The notes under the pieces were generated by a model. The model saw only the letters and a list, made by a program, of their open reading frames with translations, searched no databases and was not told where the DNA came from. From Terrabacter sp. 28 (GTDB lineage: Bacteria; Actinomycetota; Actinomycetes; Actinomycetales; Dermatophilaceae), in the NCBI GenBank assembly GCA_000955875.1, contig JYOE01000020.1, positions 1 to 64,000 of the forward strand: a stretch of 64,000 nucleotides of DNA. The letters run 5' to 3'. This document shows, piece by piece, positions 7,725-20,042 of this stretch. The translations under genes and the position numbers were made by a program. The first letter of the stretch is position 1. The number at the start of each line of letters is the position of its first letter.

Positions 7725-9425
7725 ATGACGCAGACGCCTGACATCAAGCCCCGCAGCCGCGACGTCACCGACGGTCTCGAGAAGACCGCGGCACGGGGGA
7801 TGCTCAGGGCGGTAGGCCTCGGCGACGACGACTTCGCCAAGCCACAGATCGGTGTCGCGAGCTCGTGGAACGAGATCACCCCGTGCAACCTGTCGCTCGA
7901 CCGGCTGGCCAAGGCCGTCAAGGACGGCGTGCACGCCGGTGGGGGCTATCCCCTCGAGTTCGGCACCATCTCGGTGTCCGACGGCATCTCCATGGGCCAC
8001 GAGGGCATGCACTTCAGCCTCGTGTCGCGCGAGATCATCGCCGACTCGGTCGAGACCGTCATGAACGCCGAGCGGCTCGACGGCTCAGTCCTGCTCGCCG
8101 GTTGCGACAAGTCCCTGCCCGGCATGCTCATGGCGGCCGCGCGCCTCGACCTCGCATCGGTCTTCCTGTATGCCGGCACGATCCTCCCCGGCGTCGCCAA
8201 GCTGAGCGACGGCACCGAGAAGGAGGTCACGATCATTGACGCCTTCGAGGCCGTCGGGGCGTGCAACGCCGGCCTCATGTCGCGCGAGGACGTCGACGCG
8301 ATCGAGCGCGCCATCTGCCCGGGTGAGGGCGCGTGCGGCGGCTTCTACACGGCCAACACCATGGCCGCCGTGGCCGAGGCGATCGGCATGTCGATCCCGG
8401 GCTCGGCCGCGCCGCCCGCCACCGACCGCCGCCGCGACATGTACGCCCGCAAGTCGGGTGAGGCCGTCGTCGAGCTGCTCCGCCGCGGCATCACCGCGCG
8501 CGACATCATGACCAAGCCGGCCTTCGAGAACGCCATCGCCGTCGTCATGGCGTTCGGCGGCTCGACGAACGCCGTGCTCCACCTGCTCGCCATCGCCCAC
8601 GAGGCCGAGGTGGACCTCACGATCAAGGACTTCCGTCGCATCGGCGCCAAGGTGCCGCACCTGGCCGACGTCAAGCCCTTCGGCAGCTTCGTCATGAAGG
8701 ACATCGACCACATCGGCGGCATCCCCGTCGTCATGAAGACGCTGCTCGAGGCCGGCCTGCTCGACGGCGACTGCCTCACGGTGACCGGCAAGACCATGGC
8801 CGAGAACCTCGAGGAGCTCAACCCGCCCCACATCGACGGCCGTGTCATCCGCGAGATGGCGACCCCGATCCACAAGACGGGTGGCCTGACGATCCTCACC
8901 GGTTCGCTCGCGCCCGAGGGTGCGGTCGTGAAGTCGGCCGGCTTCGACGAGTCGGTCTTCGAGGGCACCGCACGCGTCTTCGACGGCGAGCGCGCCGCGA
9001 TGGACGCCGTCGAGGACGGTTCGCTGAAGAAGAACGACGTCGTCGTCATCCGCTACGAGGGACCGAAGGGCGGGCCCGGCATGCGCGAGATGCTCGCCGT
9101 CACGGGTGCCATCAAGGGCGCGGGCCTCGGCAAGGACGTCCTGCTCCTCACCGACGGCCGCTTCTCGGGTGGCACCACCGGCCTCTGCGTCGGGCACGTG
9201 GCTCCCGAGGCCGTCGACGAGGGACCGATCGCCTTCGTGCGCGACGGCGACACGATCCGCCTCGACGTGGCGAGCGGCTCGCTCGACCTGCTCGTCGACG
9301 ACGACGAGATGGCGCGCCGTCGTGCCGAGGGCGTCACCCACCCGGAGCCGAAGTACACCCGCGGCGTCCTCGCGAAGTACCGCAAGCTCGTCGGCAGCGC
9401 GAGCGGCGGGGCCGTCTGCGGCTGA
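7725..9425 (+). CDS. ilvD: Dihydroxy-acid dehydratase
   Basis: Third enzyme of valine and isoleucine synthesis: dehydrates 2,3-dihydroxy acids to 2-oxo acids with an iron-sulfur cluster. The 566 residues match the family length. The candidate cluster cysteines are in TPCNLS (Cys54), [10 protein letters not shown] (Cys127) and [13 protein letters not shown] (Cys204). The family hallmarks [13 protein letters not shown] and [19 protein letters not shown] are present. The upstream in-frame extension would cover the promoter, so the ATG at 7725 is used. The gene stands alone, 6 kb from ilvBNC, and its own promoter carries an inverted repeat. Confidence 0.97.
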   Translation: MTQTPDIKPRSRDVTDGLEKTAARGMLRAVGLGDDDFAKPQIGVASSWNEITPCNLSLDRLAKAVKDGVHAGGGYPLEFGTISVSDGISMGHEGMHFSLVSREIIADSVETVMNAERLDGSVLLAGCDKSLPGMLMAAARLDLASVFLYAGTILPGVAKLSDGTEKEVTIIDAFEAVGACNAGLMSREDVDAIERAICPGEGACGGFYTANTMAAVAEAIGMSIPGSAAPPATDRRRDMYARKSGEAVVELLRRGITARDIMTKPAFENAIAVVMAFGGSTNAVLHLLAIAHEAEVDLTIKDFRRIGAKVPHLADVKPFGSFVMKDIDHIGGIPVVMKTLLEAGLLDGDCLTVTGKTMAENLEELNPPHIDGRVIREMATPIHKTGGLTILTGSLAPEGAVVKSAGFDESVFEGTARVFDGERAAMDAVEDGSLKKNDVVVIRYEGPKGGPGMREMLAVTGAIKGAGLGKDVLLLTDGRFSGGTTGLCVGHVAPEAVDEGPIAFVRDGDTIRLDVASGSLDLLVDDDEMARRRAEGVTHPEPKYTRGVLAKYRKLVGSASGGAVCG

Positions 9426-9510
9426 GCGGGCGTATGCCGTGTGCCCGAGCGCCGCGGCGAACCGACGGACCGCCACGACCGCCGTCTCCTGCGAACGGTG
9501 AGCGCGGGCG

Positions 9511-10422
9511 CTACAGCGCGGGAGCGTTGGTAGCGGTCCGTCGGTCCGCGGAAGCGGCCTTGTCGGCGTCCCGGTAGGCGCGGGGGGTCTGTCCTGTCGC
9601 CTCTCGGAAGCGCCGGATGAGGTGCCGCTCGTCGCTGAAACCGGTTGCCGCCGCGATGTCGCGCACCCCGAGCCCGGTGTGCACGAGCAGGTCGGTCGCG
9701 GCGTCGAGCCGGCGGGCCGACCGGTGCGCCCACGGACTCGTGCCGGTCTCGGCCCGGAACCGGCGACGCCACGTCTCGTACGGCATCCCGACCTCGCCCG
9801 CCACGGCACGCAGGTCGAGCGGCTCGGTCAGGTCCCCCTCGAGCAGATCGGTCGAGCGTGCGAGCCAGCCGGCACCCGATGGGGACGCCCCGCGCGTGCC
9901 GCGGTCGGAGGCACGGGTCGAGGTGTCGCGTGCCTCGAGCAGGGCCGCGAGCAGCGCGACCGCCTCGGCGTCGGTGCCGTCGGGCGTGCGTGGCCGCGGC
10001 CGGTCGAAGGCCGCGAACCGTGGCGCCCACCGGCGCACCGGCAGACCGTGCACGAGCGGCTGCCCGGGGGAGAGGGCGCCGCGGCTCGCGGCCAGGTCGA
10101 ACACAGGCCCCTCGAAGACGACGAAGTGCTCGTCCCAGCCGCCACGGTCGGCGCCGTACCAGTGCGGGTGCCCGGGATGGACGACGACGAGCGAGCCTGC
10201 GGCCAGGGGCTCGTCGTGGTGCGCATCGCGGTAGCGGCCGGCACCGGCGGTGAGGAAGGTGAGCCCCCAGGTCGGGTGTCGCCGAGTCGTGCCGGGAGCG
10301 AGGCCCCGGCCCGCGATGATGCGCGCCGCCACCAGCACGCGGCCGAGACGCCCGGGCGGGAGGGGATCGGCAGGCCGCGCCGTCGGCGTGGCGCCGACCG
10401 GCGCACGCTTGCTGTCCATCAC
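9511..10422 (-). CDS. AraC-family regulator with cupin-like sensor
   Basis: 303 residues. The N-terminal part (about 40-110) has a cupin-like sensing fold (GLTFLTAGAGRY, LAAGSLVVVHPGHPHWYG). The C-terminal 100 residues carry two helix-turn-helices, including LRAVAGEVGMPYETWRRRFRAE and VRDIAAATGFSDERHLIRRFREATG. It is divergent from the PhyH-type dioxygenase gene, an arrangement typical of an activator next to its target. Two ATG codons stand in tandem at the start; either could be used. Confidence 0.88.
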   Translation of the reverse strand: MMDSKRAPVGATPTARPADPLPPGRLGRVLVAARIIAGRGLAPGTTRRHPTWGLTFLTAGAGRYRDAHHDEPLAAGSLVVVHPGHPHWYGADRGGWDEHFVVFEGPVFDLAASRGALSPGQPLVHGLPVRRWAPRFAAFDRPRPRTPDGTDAEAVALLAALLEARDTSTRASDRGTRGASPSGAGWLARSTDLLEGDLTEPLDLRAVAGEVGMPYETWRRRFRAETGTSPWAHRSARRLDAATDLLVHTGLGVRDIAAATGFSDERHLIRRFREATGQTPRAYRDADKAASADRRTATNAPAL

Positions 10423-10545
10423 GTCATCAAACCAGAACGTACCCCTGAAACCACGACGTCCGGGGTGGTCTCTCCGCGGGTCTGGTGAAGTGGCAGAACC
10501 GACGACCCCTCCGGTCGTTCACGATCCACGAAGGCGGCCGTCCCG

Positions 10546-11370
10546 ATGACCATCGACACAGTTCCCGCGCTCGCCACGGCATACCCCGTGACCCAGGACC
10601 ACGTGGCCGCCTTCCGCGCGGACGGCTTCGTCCGGCTCTCGGGAGTGGCGAGCGCCGAGGAGGCCGCGGCGTACCGGCGGCCGATCGCCTCGGCGGTGGA
10701 GCGGCTCGGCACCGAGTCGCGTCCGCTCGCCGAGCGCGACAGCTACGGGATGGCGTTCCTTCAGGTGATGAACCTCTGGCGCCACGACCCCGACGTGGCC
10801 AGGTTCGTCCTGGCGCCGCGCTTCGCCGACGTCGCGGCGCGGCTGCTCGGCGTGCCGCGGGTGCGGCTCTACCACGACCAGGCCCTCTTCAAGGAGCCCG
10901 GCGGCGGCCGCACGCCGTGGCACCAGGACGCGATGTACTGGCCGCTCGACGGGTCGAGGTGCCTGACGATGTGGATGCCGCTCGTCGACATCACACCGGC
11001 GCACGGCGGGCTGGCGTTCGCGCGGGGGAGCCACGTCGACGGTCCGCTCAGCGACATCGGCATCTCCGACGCGTCCGAGCACCACTTCGACCGGCTCGTG
11101 CCGCGGCGGGGCCTCGCCGTCGACGAGCCCGTGGCCATGCGTGCCGGCGACGCGTCGTTCCACTCCGGCTGGACGGTGCACAAGGCGCTCGGCAACACCT
11201 CGAGCGAGATGCGCGAGGTGATGACGGTGATCTGGTTCGCCGATGGCCTCCCGGTGCTCGAGCCCGCGAACGGCGCCCAGGAGAACGACCTCACGTCGTG
11301 GCTCCCCGGCCTCGCGCCGGGAGACACCGCGGCTTCACCGACCAACCCTGTGGTGGGTGACGTCGGCTAG
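10546..11370 (+). CDS. Phytanoyl-CoA dioxygenase (PhyH) family protein
   Basis: Fe(II)/2-oxoglutarate oxygenase fold, 274 residues. The metal triad is visible: PWHQD (His and Asp near residues 125 and 127) and the distal His in SFHSGWTVHKALGN, followed by a 2-oxoglutarate-binding Arg in SSEMREVMT. The substrate cannot be read; members hydroxylate small metabolites, lipids or sugars. The gene faces the AraC regulator across 123 bp. Its stop TAG is part of a CTAG tetramer that also serves as the stop of the convergent SRPBCC gene. Confidence 0.88.
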   Translation: MTIDTVPALATAYPVTQDHVAAFRADGFVRLSGVASAEEAAAYRRPIASAVERLGTESRPLAERDSYGMAFLQVMNLWRHDPDVARFVLAPRFADVAARLLGVPRVRLYHDQALFKEPGGGRTPWHQDAMYWPLDGSRCLTMWMPLVDITPAHGGLAFARGSHVDGPLSDIGISDASEHHFDRLVPRRGLAVDEPVAMRAGDASFHSGWTVHKALGNTSSEMREVMTVIWFADGLPVLEPANGAQENDLTSWLPGLAPGDTAASPTNPVVGDVG

Positions 11371-11813
11371 CCGGCCGGTGGCGGCTGCCAGCCGGACTCG
11401 GCCCGCCCCGTGAGCCCGGCCGCCTCCATCGCGAGGTAGCGGTCGGTCAGACCCCGGTAGAGCCGTCCGACGACCGACCCCACGACGCCCGACTGGGTCA
11501 CCGACAGCGTCACCCGGCACCCGTCGGCGCCCAGCGGTTCGACGACGTGGTGTGCCACGGTGTGCGCGGCGCGACCACCGGACTCCCACGTGAACGACCG
11601 TCCGGGCGACAGCGACGTGACCGTCCACGGCACCGTCGGGATGCGTGGCTGGTCGATGGTGGCCTTCGCCCCGATCTTCAGGGCCCCGCCGTCGAGCCTG
11701 ACGCTACGCACCGATGACGTCCACTCGGGCCAGCGCTCGGGGTCGCTCAGGATCTCCCAGACGCGGCTTGCCGGCGCGGCGACGTCGAACGTGATGTGCT
11801 GCTCCACCGCCAC
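11367..11813 (-). CDS. SRPBCC-family (polyketide cyclase/START-like) protein
   Basis: 148 residues with the typical helix-grip start (ITFDVAAPASRVWEILSDPERWPEWTSSVRSV), then strands of the hydrophobic cavity and a C-terminal helix. Such proteins bind small hydrophobic ligands; no substrate can be given. It ends on the same CTAG as phyH and lies 6 nt downstream of the GNAT gene on the same strand, so it may be the last gene of that short operon. Confidence 0.82.
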   Translation of the reverse strand: MAVEQHITFDVAAPASRVWEILSDPERWPEWTSSVRSVRLDGGALKIGAKATIDQPRIPTVPWTVTSLSPGRSFTWESGGRAAHTVAHHVVEPLGADGCRVTLSVTQSGVVGSVVGRLYRGLTDRYLAMEAAGLTGRAESGWQPPPAG

Positions 11814-11819
11814 CCCTCC

Positions 11820-12797
11820 TCAGACCTGGGCCGGGTCGGACCCGGCGACGACGTCGGCCGCCCAGTGCCGCCACACGGAGGTCACCTGCATGCCGACCTT
11901 CTCGTAGAGCCCGAGCGCCCCGGTGCGTGAGTCGGTCGACAGCTCGGACCGGTCACCGCCGTGCGCGCGCCCGACCTCGAAGGCGTCGACGAGCAGGGCC
12001 CGCGCGAGGCCGCGGCCGCGCTGGTCGCGGCGGACGGCGAGCTTGTCGACGTACGCGCAGCCGTTGGACACGATGACGAACGCCATGCCGACGACTTCGC
12101 CGGCCGGATCGACCATGAGGCGCAGCTGCCACGGCTCGTAGCCCGGACGGTTGACGACCGTGGCGGCCCACTCCTCGAAGCTCGAGCGCTCGCGGTCGGA
12201 CCACTCGAGGAAGGCGTCCTCGTTCACCGTCCATGCGGCCTCGAGGTCGCCCTGGTCGCGCGGCTCGCGGATCGCGTACGCCTCGGGTGTCGGCTGCGCC
12301 TCGATCGTCTGCCCGGCGGGCATCTCGAGCACCCACGACGTCCAGAGGTTGCGGTAGCCGAGGGCGGCGAAGAGCCGCTCGCCCGCGGAGTCCCCGGGCG
12401 CGGGCTGCCCGACGACGGTGCCGCCCTCGCGTGCGCCGACGGCCCGGGTCCAGCGCGAAAGCGCGGTCCCGATGCCACGGCCGCGGTATGCCGGGTCGAC
12501 GGCACCGTGCGCCCAGCGCGCCTTGTAGACCTCTGCGTACGCGACGAGGCGGTCGCCGTCGAGCACGCCGACGGTCTGGGTGGCGAGGTCGAAGGCGGGG
12601 CGCTGCCAGTCGCCGACGATGTCGGCCTCTTCGATGAGGACCTCTCCGACGTCGTGCTGCTCGCAGGCCCCCATCAGGGTGGCGACCGCGGCGGCGTCGT
12701 CCTGCCCGAGCGGCCGCACGGTCAGCCCGTCCGATCCGCTGGGCAGCACGAGCGGGACGGGGGCGTTGCTCGTGGCGGTGGGCGCAGGGGTGGTCAT
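11820..12797 (-). CDS. Tandem GNAT acetyltransferase
   Basis: 325 residues with two GNAT domains. The first (about 20-155) has the acetyl-CoA loop YRGRGIGTALSRW. The second (about 170-320) has RRDQRGRGLARALLVDAF and an N..GALGLYEKVGMQ end. The arrangement resembles MshD mycothiol synthase, which needs two GNAT halves, but I do not see enough to claim that activity. The start ATG overlaps the upstream acetyltransferase stop (ATGA), so the two are coupled. Confidence 0.82.
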   Translation of the reverse strand: MTTPAPTATSNAPVPLVLPSGSDGLTVRPLGQDDAAAVATLMGACEQHDVGEVLIEEADIVGDWQRPAFDLATQTVGVLDGDRLVAYAEVYKARWAHGAVDPAYRGRGIGTALSRWTRAVGAREGGTVVGQPAPGDSAGERLFAALGYRNLWTSWVLEMPAGQTIEAQPTPEAYAIREPRDQGDLEAAWTVNEDAFLEWSDRERSSFEEWAATVVNRPGYEPWQLRLMVDPAGEVVGMAFVIVSNGCAYVDKLAVRRDQRGRGLARALLVDAFEVGRAHGGDRSELSTDSRTGALGLYEKVGMQVTSVWRHWAADVVAGSDPAQV

Positions 12798-13468
12798 GCC
12801 GTCTCCTTGTCGGGCGCGTCGAGGCCGAGGAGGCGGCGCAGGGCCGGCACGCCCTCGACGGTGATGGGATGGTCGCCACGGACGAGGTCGTCGGGGCGCA
12901 GGACGAGCCGTTGGTTCACGGCGAGCTCGCCGTCGCGGCGCTGGAGCCGCGTGAGCCCATTGGGGCGGTAGCCGACCTTGCGGCTGACCGCGAGCGACGC
13001 GGGGTTGTCGGTGAAGGCGCCGGAGGTGATCTCCTCCGCCCCGAGGTGGTCGAAGGCGAAGGCGCAGATCGCCTGGCGCATCGCGGTGCCGATGCCCTTG
13101 CCCTGGTGCTCGAGGCCGAGCCATGACCCGGTCTCGGCCGTGCGGGTCACGACGTAGTCACGGGCCGAGATGCCCTGCGTGCCCACGAGCGTCCCCTCGT
13201 GCCAGACGCCGAGGTTGAGCTCCCACCGCTCGGGGGAGAAGTCGGCCCGGCAGCGCCAGTGGTACTGGACGAACCGGGTGCGCAGCACCTCGGGCTCAGC
13301 GTCCGTCCAGGGGTGGTAGAAGGGCATTCGGTCGGCCGGGTGGATGCCACGTGCGGCGAGGTCGGCCAGGGCCGCGAGGTCGTCGTCGCCGATCCCGCGC
13401 AGCTCGATCGCTCCGGCGACGACGCGTACGGCGAGGGCGGGGAAGTGGTCGTCGACGGTGCTGGTCAT
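12794..13468 (-). CDS. GNAT-family N-acetyltransferase
   Basis: 224 residues of the RimJ/RimL-like type: ELRGIGDDDLAALADLAARGIHP at the N-terminus, then an acetyl-CoA loop EHQGKGIGTAMRQAICAFAF and NPASLAVSRKVGYRPNG. Such enzymes acetylate protein N-termini or small amines. The ATG at 13468 is chosen; the very long frame continuing upstream is antisense to ilvB and not a gene. It is followed by a second GNAT gene in a 4-nt overlap. Confidence 0.84.
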   Translation of the reverse strand: MTSTVDDHFPALAVRVVAGAIELRGIGDDDLAALADLAARGIHPADRMPFYHPWTDAEPEVLRTRFVQYHWRCRADFSPERWELNLGVWHEGTLVGTQGISARDYVVTRTAETGSWLGLEHQGKGIGTAMRQAICAFAFDHLGAEEITSGAFTDNPASLAVSRKVGYRPNGLTRLQRRDGELAVNQRLVLRPDDLVRGDHPITVEGVPALRRLLGLDAPDKETA

Positions 13469-13615
13469 GCGGGCCAGTGTCGCGACGCGGGTCCTGGCGC
13501 GACAACCGACTTTCGGTCGTGGCGGCGCGCGGTGGTGCAACGAAGAGTCTGCGCGTGCGCGACTGACAGTGGGTGAGATCACGATGCCACATCCTGAGAC
13601 GCGGGTGACCGTCGA

Positions 13616-13641
13616 TTGACACCACTGGGGCCGCGTAGGAC
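13616..13641 (+). promoter_or_regulatory. ilvB leader promoter
   Basis: TTGACA (13616-13621) matches the -35 consensus exactly. TAGGAC (13636-13641) is a good actinobacterial -10. The spacing between them is only 14 nt, so one of the two may belong to another element. The leader GTG begins 9 nt after the -10, close to a leaderless start. Confidence 0.55.
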
Positions 13642-13650
13642 GGTTGTCAC

Positions 13651-13677
13651 GTGGCCCGACTCCTCGTACTTCCCTAG
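13651..13677 (+). CDS. ilvBNC leader peptide
   Basis: Eight codons starting with GTG: (M)ARLLVLP, then TAG. Four of the last six residues are Leu or Val, the amino acids made by the downstream genes. The stop codon touches the first arm of a stable hairpin, which is followed by an intrinsic terminator. This is the classic layout of amino-acid attenuation, known for ilvBNC in Corynebacterium. Too short for automatic gene callers. Confidence 0.8.
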   Translation: MARLLVLP

Positions 13678-13707
13678 CGCGCCGACCAGCCCCACCGGTC
13701 AGCGCGC
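13677..13707 (+). promoter_or_regulatory. ilvB leader: first (pause) hairpin
   Basis: GCGCGCCGACC (13677-13687) pairs with GGTCAGCGCGC (13697-13707), 10 of 11 positions, with a 9-nt loop. It starts at the last base of the leader stop codon, so a ribosome at the stop or stalled on the Leu/Val codons would affect its folding. Confidence 0.75.
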
Positions 13708-13708
13708 C

Positions 13709-13744
13709 CCCTTCCGTCCCCCCACGGGACCGAAGGGTTTTTTT
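13709..13744 (+). terminator. ilvB attenuator terminator
   Basis: CCCTTCCGTCCC (13709-13720) pairs with GGGACCGAAGGG (13726-13737) with one mismatch and a 5-nt loop, followed by seven T (13738-13744). Such a U-run is rare in this genome. It lies 70 nt before ilvB and 32 nt after the leader stop. Confidence 0.85.
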
Positions 13745-13813
13745 GTGGCTGGAGTCAGCCCGAGACAGCAGGACATCCGCAGGACGACGAGTGCTCGAGA
13801 CAAGGAAGAGATC

Positions 13814-17276
<3,463 letters not shown>

Positions 17277-17297
17277 CCCTCACCCGCACGGCTCGGC

Positions 17298-17328
17298 GGC
17301 CGGTCACCCGTTCGTGGGGTGGCCGGCC
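17298..17328 (+). terminator. Hairpin after ilvC
   Basis: GGCCGGTCACCC (17298-17309) pairs with GGGTGGCCGGCC (17317-17328), 11 of 12 positions. No U-run. Probably ends ilvBNC and the convergent gene. Confidence 0.55.
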
Positions 17329-17357
17329 GTCGCCGTGCGTGGGGGCGCGGAGGGCGC

Positions 17358-18122
17358 TCAGCGCCCGGTGAGCCTGGCAGGCTGCTCGGCGAGCCAGGCC
17401 GCGAAGGTGCGCCCACCCGTCCGAGCGGCCGATGCCGCCGGCAGGTTGCCGCCGCGCGCCATCGCCTTCAGCACCGGTCCCACCGCGGGCAGGTGGACGA
17501 CTCGGGGCGCCGACGCGCCGCGGTGGGCGCGCACGAGCGTTGCGAGCTCCCCGACCGTGAGGACGTCGGGACCCGCCAGGTCGGCCGCACGCGCGTATGC
17601 CGGAGGGCGGGCGCCGAGGGCCAGGTCGGTCAGGCGCGTGGCCACGTGGTCGGTGTCGACCGGCTGGAAGGCCAGGTCCCCGAAGGTGAGCGCGACGGGC
17701 CCGAACGTCAGCACCCGCGCGAAGAACGCTGTGAGAGAGTGGAACTGGGTCGCACGCAGCACGGTGGCGGGTCCTCCGGCGGCAGCGATGGACTGCTCGG
17801 CCCGGAGCTTGCGCTGGTAGTAGCGCATCGGGACCTCGTCGATGCCGACGATCGAGATGTGCACGAGGTGCAGTCCGCCCGCGGCAGCGGCATCCGCGAG
17901 GCGCCGGGTTCCGTAGACCGTCACGGCATCACCCGCCGAGGTGTCGTCGGCGCAGTGCACGACGACGTCGGCTCCCCGGAGCGCCGCGTCGAGCCCCGCC
18001 CCGCTGCTGAGGTCGACGCCGGTGCGGCGGCTCACGGGCACGGCCTCGTGGCCCCGCCGGCGGACCTGCTCCACGACACGGGCTCCGAGGTCTCCCGCTC
18101 CACCCGTCACGACGACTCGCAC
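17358..18122 (-). CDS. NAD(P)-binding NmrA/atypical SDR protein
   Basis: 254 residues with a Rossmann start RVVVTGGAGDLGARVVEQVRRRGHEAVPVSR and later VVVHCADDTSAGDAVTVYGTRRLADAA, the layout of NmrA-like sensors or reductases. The usual YxxxK pair is replaced by a YYQRKLRAEQ segment, as in atypical SDRs. I chose GTG at 18122 because a TACCGT box lies exactly 7 nt upstream, fitting a leaderless transcript; an ATG at 18164 is possible. Substrate unknown. Confidence 0.78.
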   Translation of the reverse strand: MRVVVTGGAGDLGARVVEQVRRRGHEAVPVSRRTGVDLSSGAGLDAALRGADVVVHCADDTSAGDAVTVYGTRRLADAAAAGGLHLVHISIVGIDEVPMRYYQRKLRAEQSIAAAGGPATVLRATQFHSLTAFFARVLTFGPVALTFGDLAFQPVDTDHVATRLTDLALGARPPAYARAADLAGPDVLTVGELATLVRAHRGASAPRVVHLPAVGPVLKAMARGGNLPAASAARTGGRTFAAWLAEQPARLTGR

Positions 18123-18236
18123 GGCACCCACGGTAGCCCGCGCGCGTGGCCGGCGTCCCGGCATACGGGACCGGGCGTCCAGTGGCCAAGACGTGCGACG
18201 GTGGCCACGGCGTCGTTCACATTGTGGTTACGGTCC

Positions 18237-18265
18237 GTGATTTGCGACACGCCAGCCCCTAGACT
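18237..18265 (+). promoter_or_regulatory. serA promoter
   Basis: GTGATT (18237-18242) and TAGACT (18260-18265) with 17 nt between. This would start a transcript near 18272 with about 100 nt of leader before serA. No leader peptide was recognised in it. Confidence 0.45.
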
Positions 18266-18371
18266 CGCCGACGGCACGCCGCGGTGCCGTAGACGGCCCG
18301 CGACGGCGACGGACCCGGCCCTTGCCCCTCCACGGCACCCCCGCCGCTCCGCCTCGGAAAGGGAACCTCCT

Positions 18372-19955
18372 GTGAGCAAGCCCGTTGTCCTCATCGCAGA
18401 AGAGCTGTCGCCGGCGACCATCGAGGCCCTGGGCCCCGACTTCGAGGTGCGTTCCGTCGACGGGGCCGACCGCGACGCGCTGCTCCCTGCCCTCGTCGAC
18501 GCCGACGCCGTCCTGATCCGCTCGGCGACGAGGATGGACGCCGAGGCAATCGCTGCTGCCAGGCGGCTCAAGGTCATCGCCCGCGCGGGGGTCGGCCTCG
18601 ACAACGTGGACGTGCCGGCGGCGACGCAGGCCGGCGTCATGGTCGTCAACGCGCCGACCTCGAACATCACCTCGGCCGCCGAGCTGGCGGTGGGCCTGCT
18701 CCTCGCCACCGCCCGCAACATCGCCCCGGCGAACCAGTCGCTCAAGGCCGGCGCCTGGAAGCGCAGCAAGTACTCCGGCGTCGAGCTGCTCGACAAGACC
18801 GTCGGCGTCGTCGGCCTCGGCCGTATCGGGGCCCTCGTGGCCGAGCGGCTCAAGGGTTTCGGCATGAGGATCGTGGCCTACGACCCCTACGCATCACCGG
18901 CGAAGGCCGGGCAGCTCGGGGCCCACCTCGTCGGCCTCGACGAGCTGCTGGCCCAGTCCGACTTCATCACGATCCACCTGCCCAAGACGCCCGAGACCCT
19001 GGGCCTCATCGGCGAGGAGGCGCTGGCGAAGGTCAAGCCGACGGTGCGCATCGTCAACGCCGCCCGCGGCGGCATCGTCGACGAGGCCGCCCTCGCCCGT
19101 GCCATCGCCGAGGGGCGCGTCGCGGGTGCCGGCATCGACGTCTTCGTCACCGAGCCGACCACCGAGTCGCCGCTGTTCGAGCACGAGTCGGTCGTCGTCA
19201 CGCCCCACCTGGGGGCCTCGACCGAGGAGGCCCAGGAGAAGGCCGGCATCGCGGTCGCGCGGTCGGTGCGCCTGGCGCTCGGCGGCGAGCTCGTGCCGGA
19301 CGCCGTCAACGTGAGCAGCGGCTTCATCGCCGAGGAGGTGCGCCCCGGCATCCCGCTCGTCGAGAAGCTCGGGCGGATGTTCACCGCGGTCGCGGGCAGC
19401 GTCCCGACCCAGCTCGACGTCGACGTGCGCGGCGAGATCACCGAGCACGACGTCAACGTGTGGAAGCTGGTCGCCCTCAAGGGCCTGTTCACCGACGTCG
19501 TCGAGGACCCCGTGACCTATGTCAACGCCCCGGTGTTCGCCGAGCAGCGGGGATGCGTGGTGCGCCTCGTGACCGACCCCGACTCGGGGGACTTCCGCAA
19601 CGTCACGACCCTGCGCGGCACGCTCGCCGACGGCACCGTCGTCTCGGTCTCCGGCACTCTCACCGGCCCGAAGATGGTGGAGAAGCTCGTCGGCGTCAAC
19701 GGCTACGACCTCGAGGTGCCGCTCACCGAGCACATGCTCGTCTTCGAGTACTCCGACCGCCCCGGCGTCATCGGCAACATCGGTCGCATCCTCGGCGACG
19801 CCGACATCAACATCGGCGGCATGCAGGTCTCGCGCCAGCACGACCGCGCGATCGGTGTCCTCAACGTCGACAGCGCCGTGCCCGCATCGCTGGCGGCCGA
19901 GCTGTCCGACGTGGTGGAGGCCAAGACGTTCTCGGTCGTCGACCTGCAGGACTGA
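18372..19955 (+). CDS. serA: D-3-phosphoglycerate dehydrogenase
   Basis: Oxidises 3-phosphoglycerate, first step of serine synthesis. 527 residues, the long actinobacterial type. Substrate domain first, then the NAD loop VVGLGRIGALVAERLKGFG (about 145-165), catalytic Arg and Glu in NAARGGIVDEAAL and the region up to the VTPHLGASTEEAQ His. An intervening ASB domain (about 315-450) precedes a C-terminal ACT domain (MLVFEYSDRPGVIGNIGRIL) for serine inhibition. GTG at 18372 is preceded by AAAGGGAACC. It stands alone, between branched-chain genes. Confidence 0.97.
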   Translation: MSKPVVLIAEELSPATIEALGPDFEVRSVDGADRDALLPALVDADAVLIRSATRMDAEAIAAARRLKVIARAGVGLDNVDVPAATQAGVMVVNAPTSNITSAAELAVGLLLATARNIAPANQSLKAGAWKRSKYSGVELLDKTVGVVGLGRIGALVAERLKGFGMRIVAYDPYASPAKAGQLGAHLVGLDELLAQSDFITIHLPKTPETLGLIGEEALAKVKPTVRIVNAARGGIVDEAALARAIAEGRVAGAGIDVFVTEPTTESPLFEHESVVVTPHLGASTEEAQEKAGIAVARSVRLALGGELVPDAVNVSSGFIAEEVRPGIPLVEKLGRMFTAVAGSVPTQLDVDVRGEITEHDVNVWKLVALKGLFTDVVEDPVTYVNAPVFAEQRGCVVRLVTDPDSGDFRNVTTLRGTLADGTVVSVSGTLTGPKMVEKLVGVNGYDLEVPLTEHMLVFEYSDRPGVIGNIGRILGDADINIGGMQVSRQHDRAIGVLNVDSAVPASLAAELSDVVEAKTFSVVDLQD

Positions 19956-20042
19956 CGTGCCTCCGCCCGCACCGAGGTGAGGTCTTGCGGGTGAGGTCTT
20001 TCGGCCCTGCCGTGCGAGCGGCCCGACTGGGACGGTCGAGAC

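Noticed and set aside
17319..18360. Plus-strand frame fused to the N-terminus of serA
   Set aside because: The region is antisense to the NmrA-like gene and contains the serA promoter; serA homology begins at 18372.
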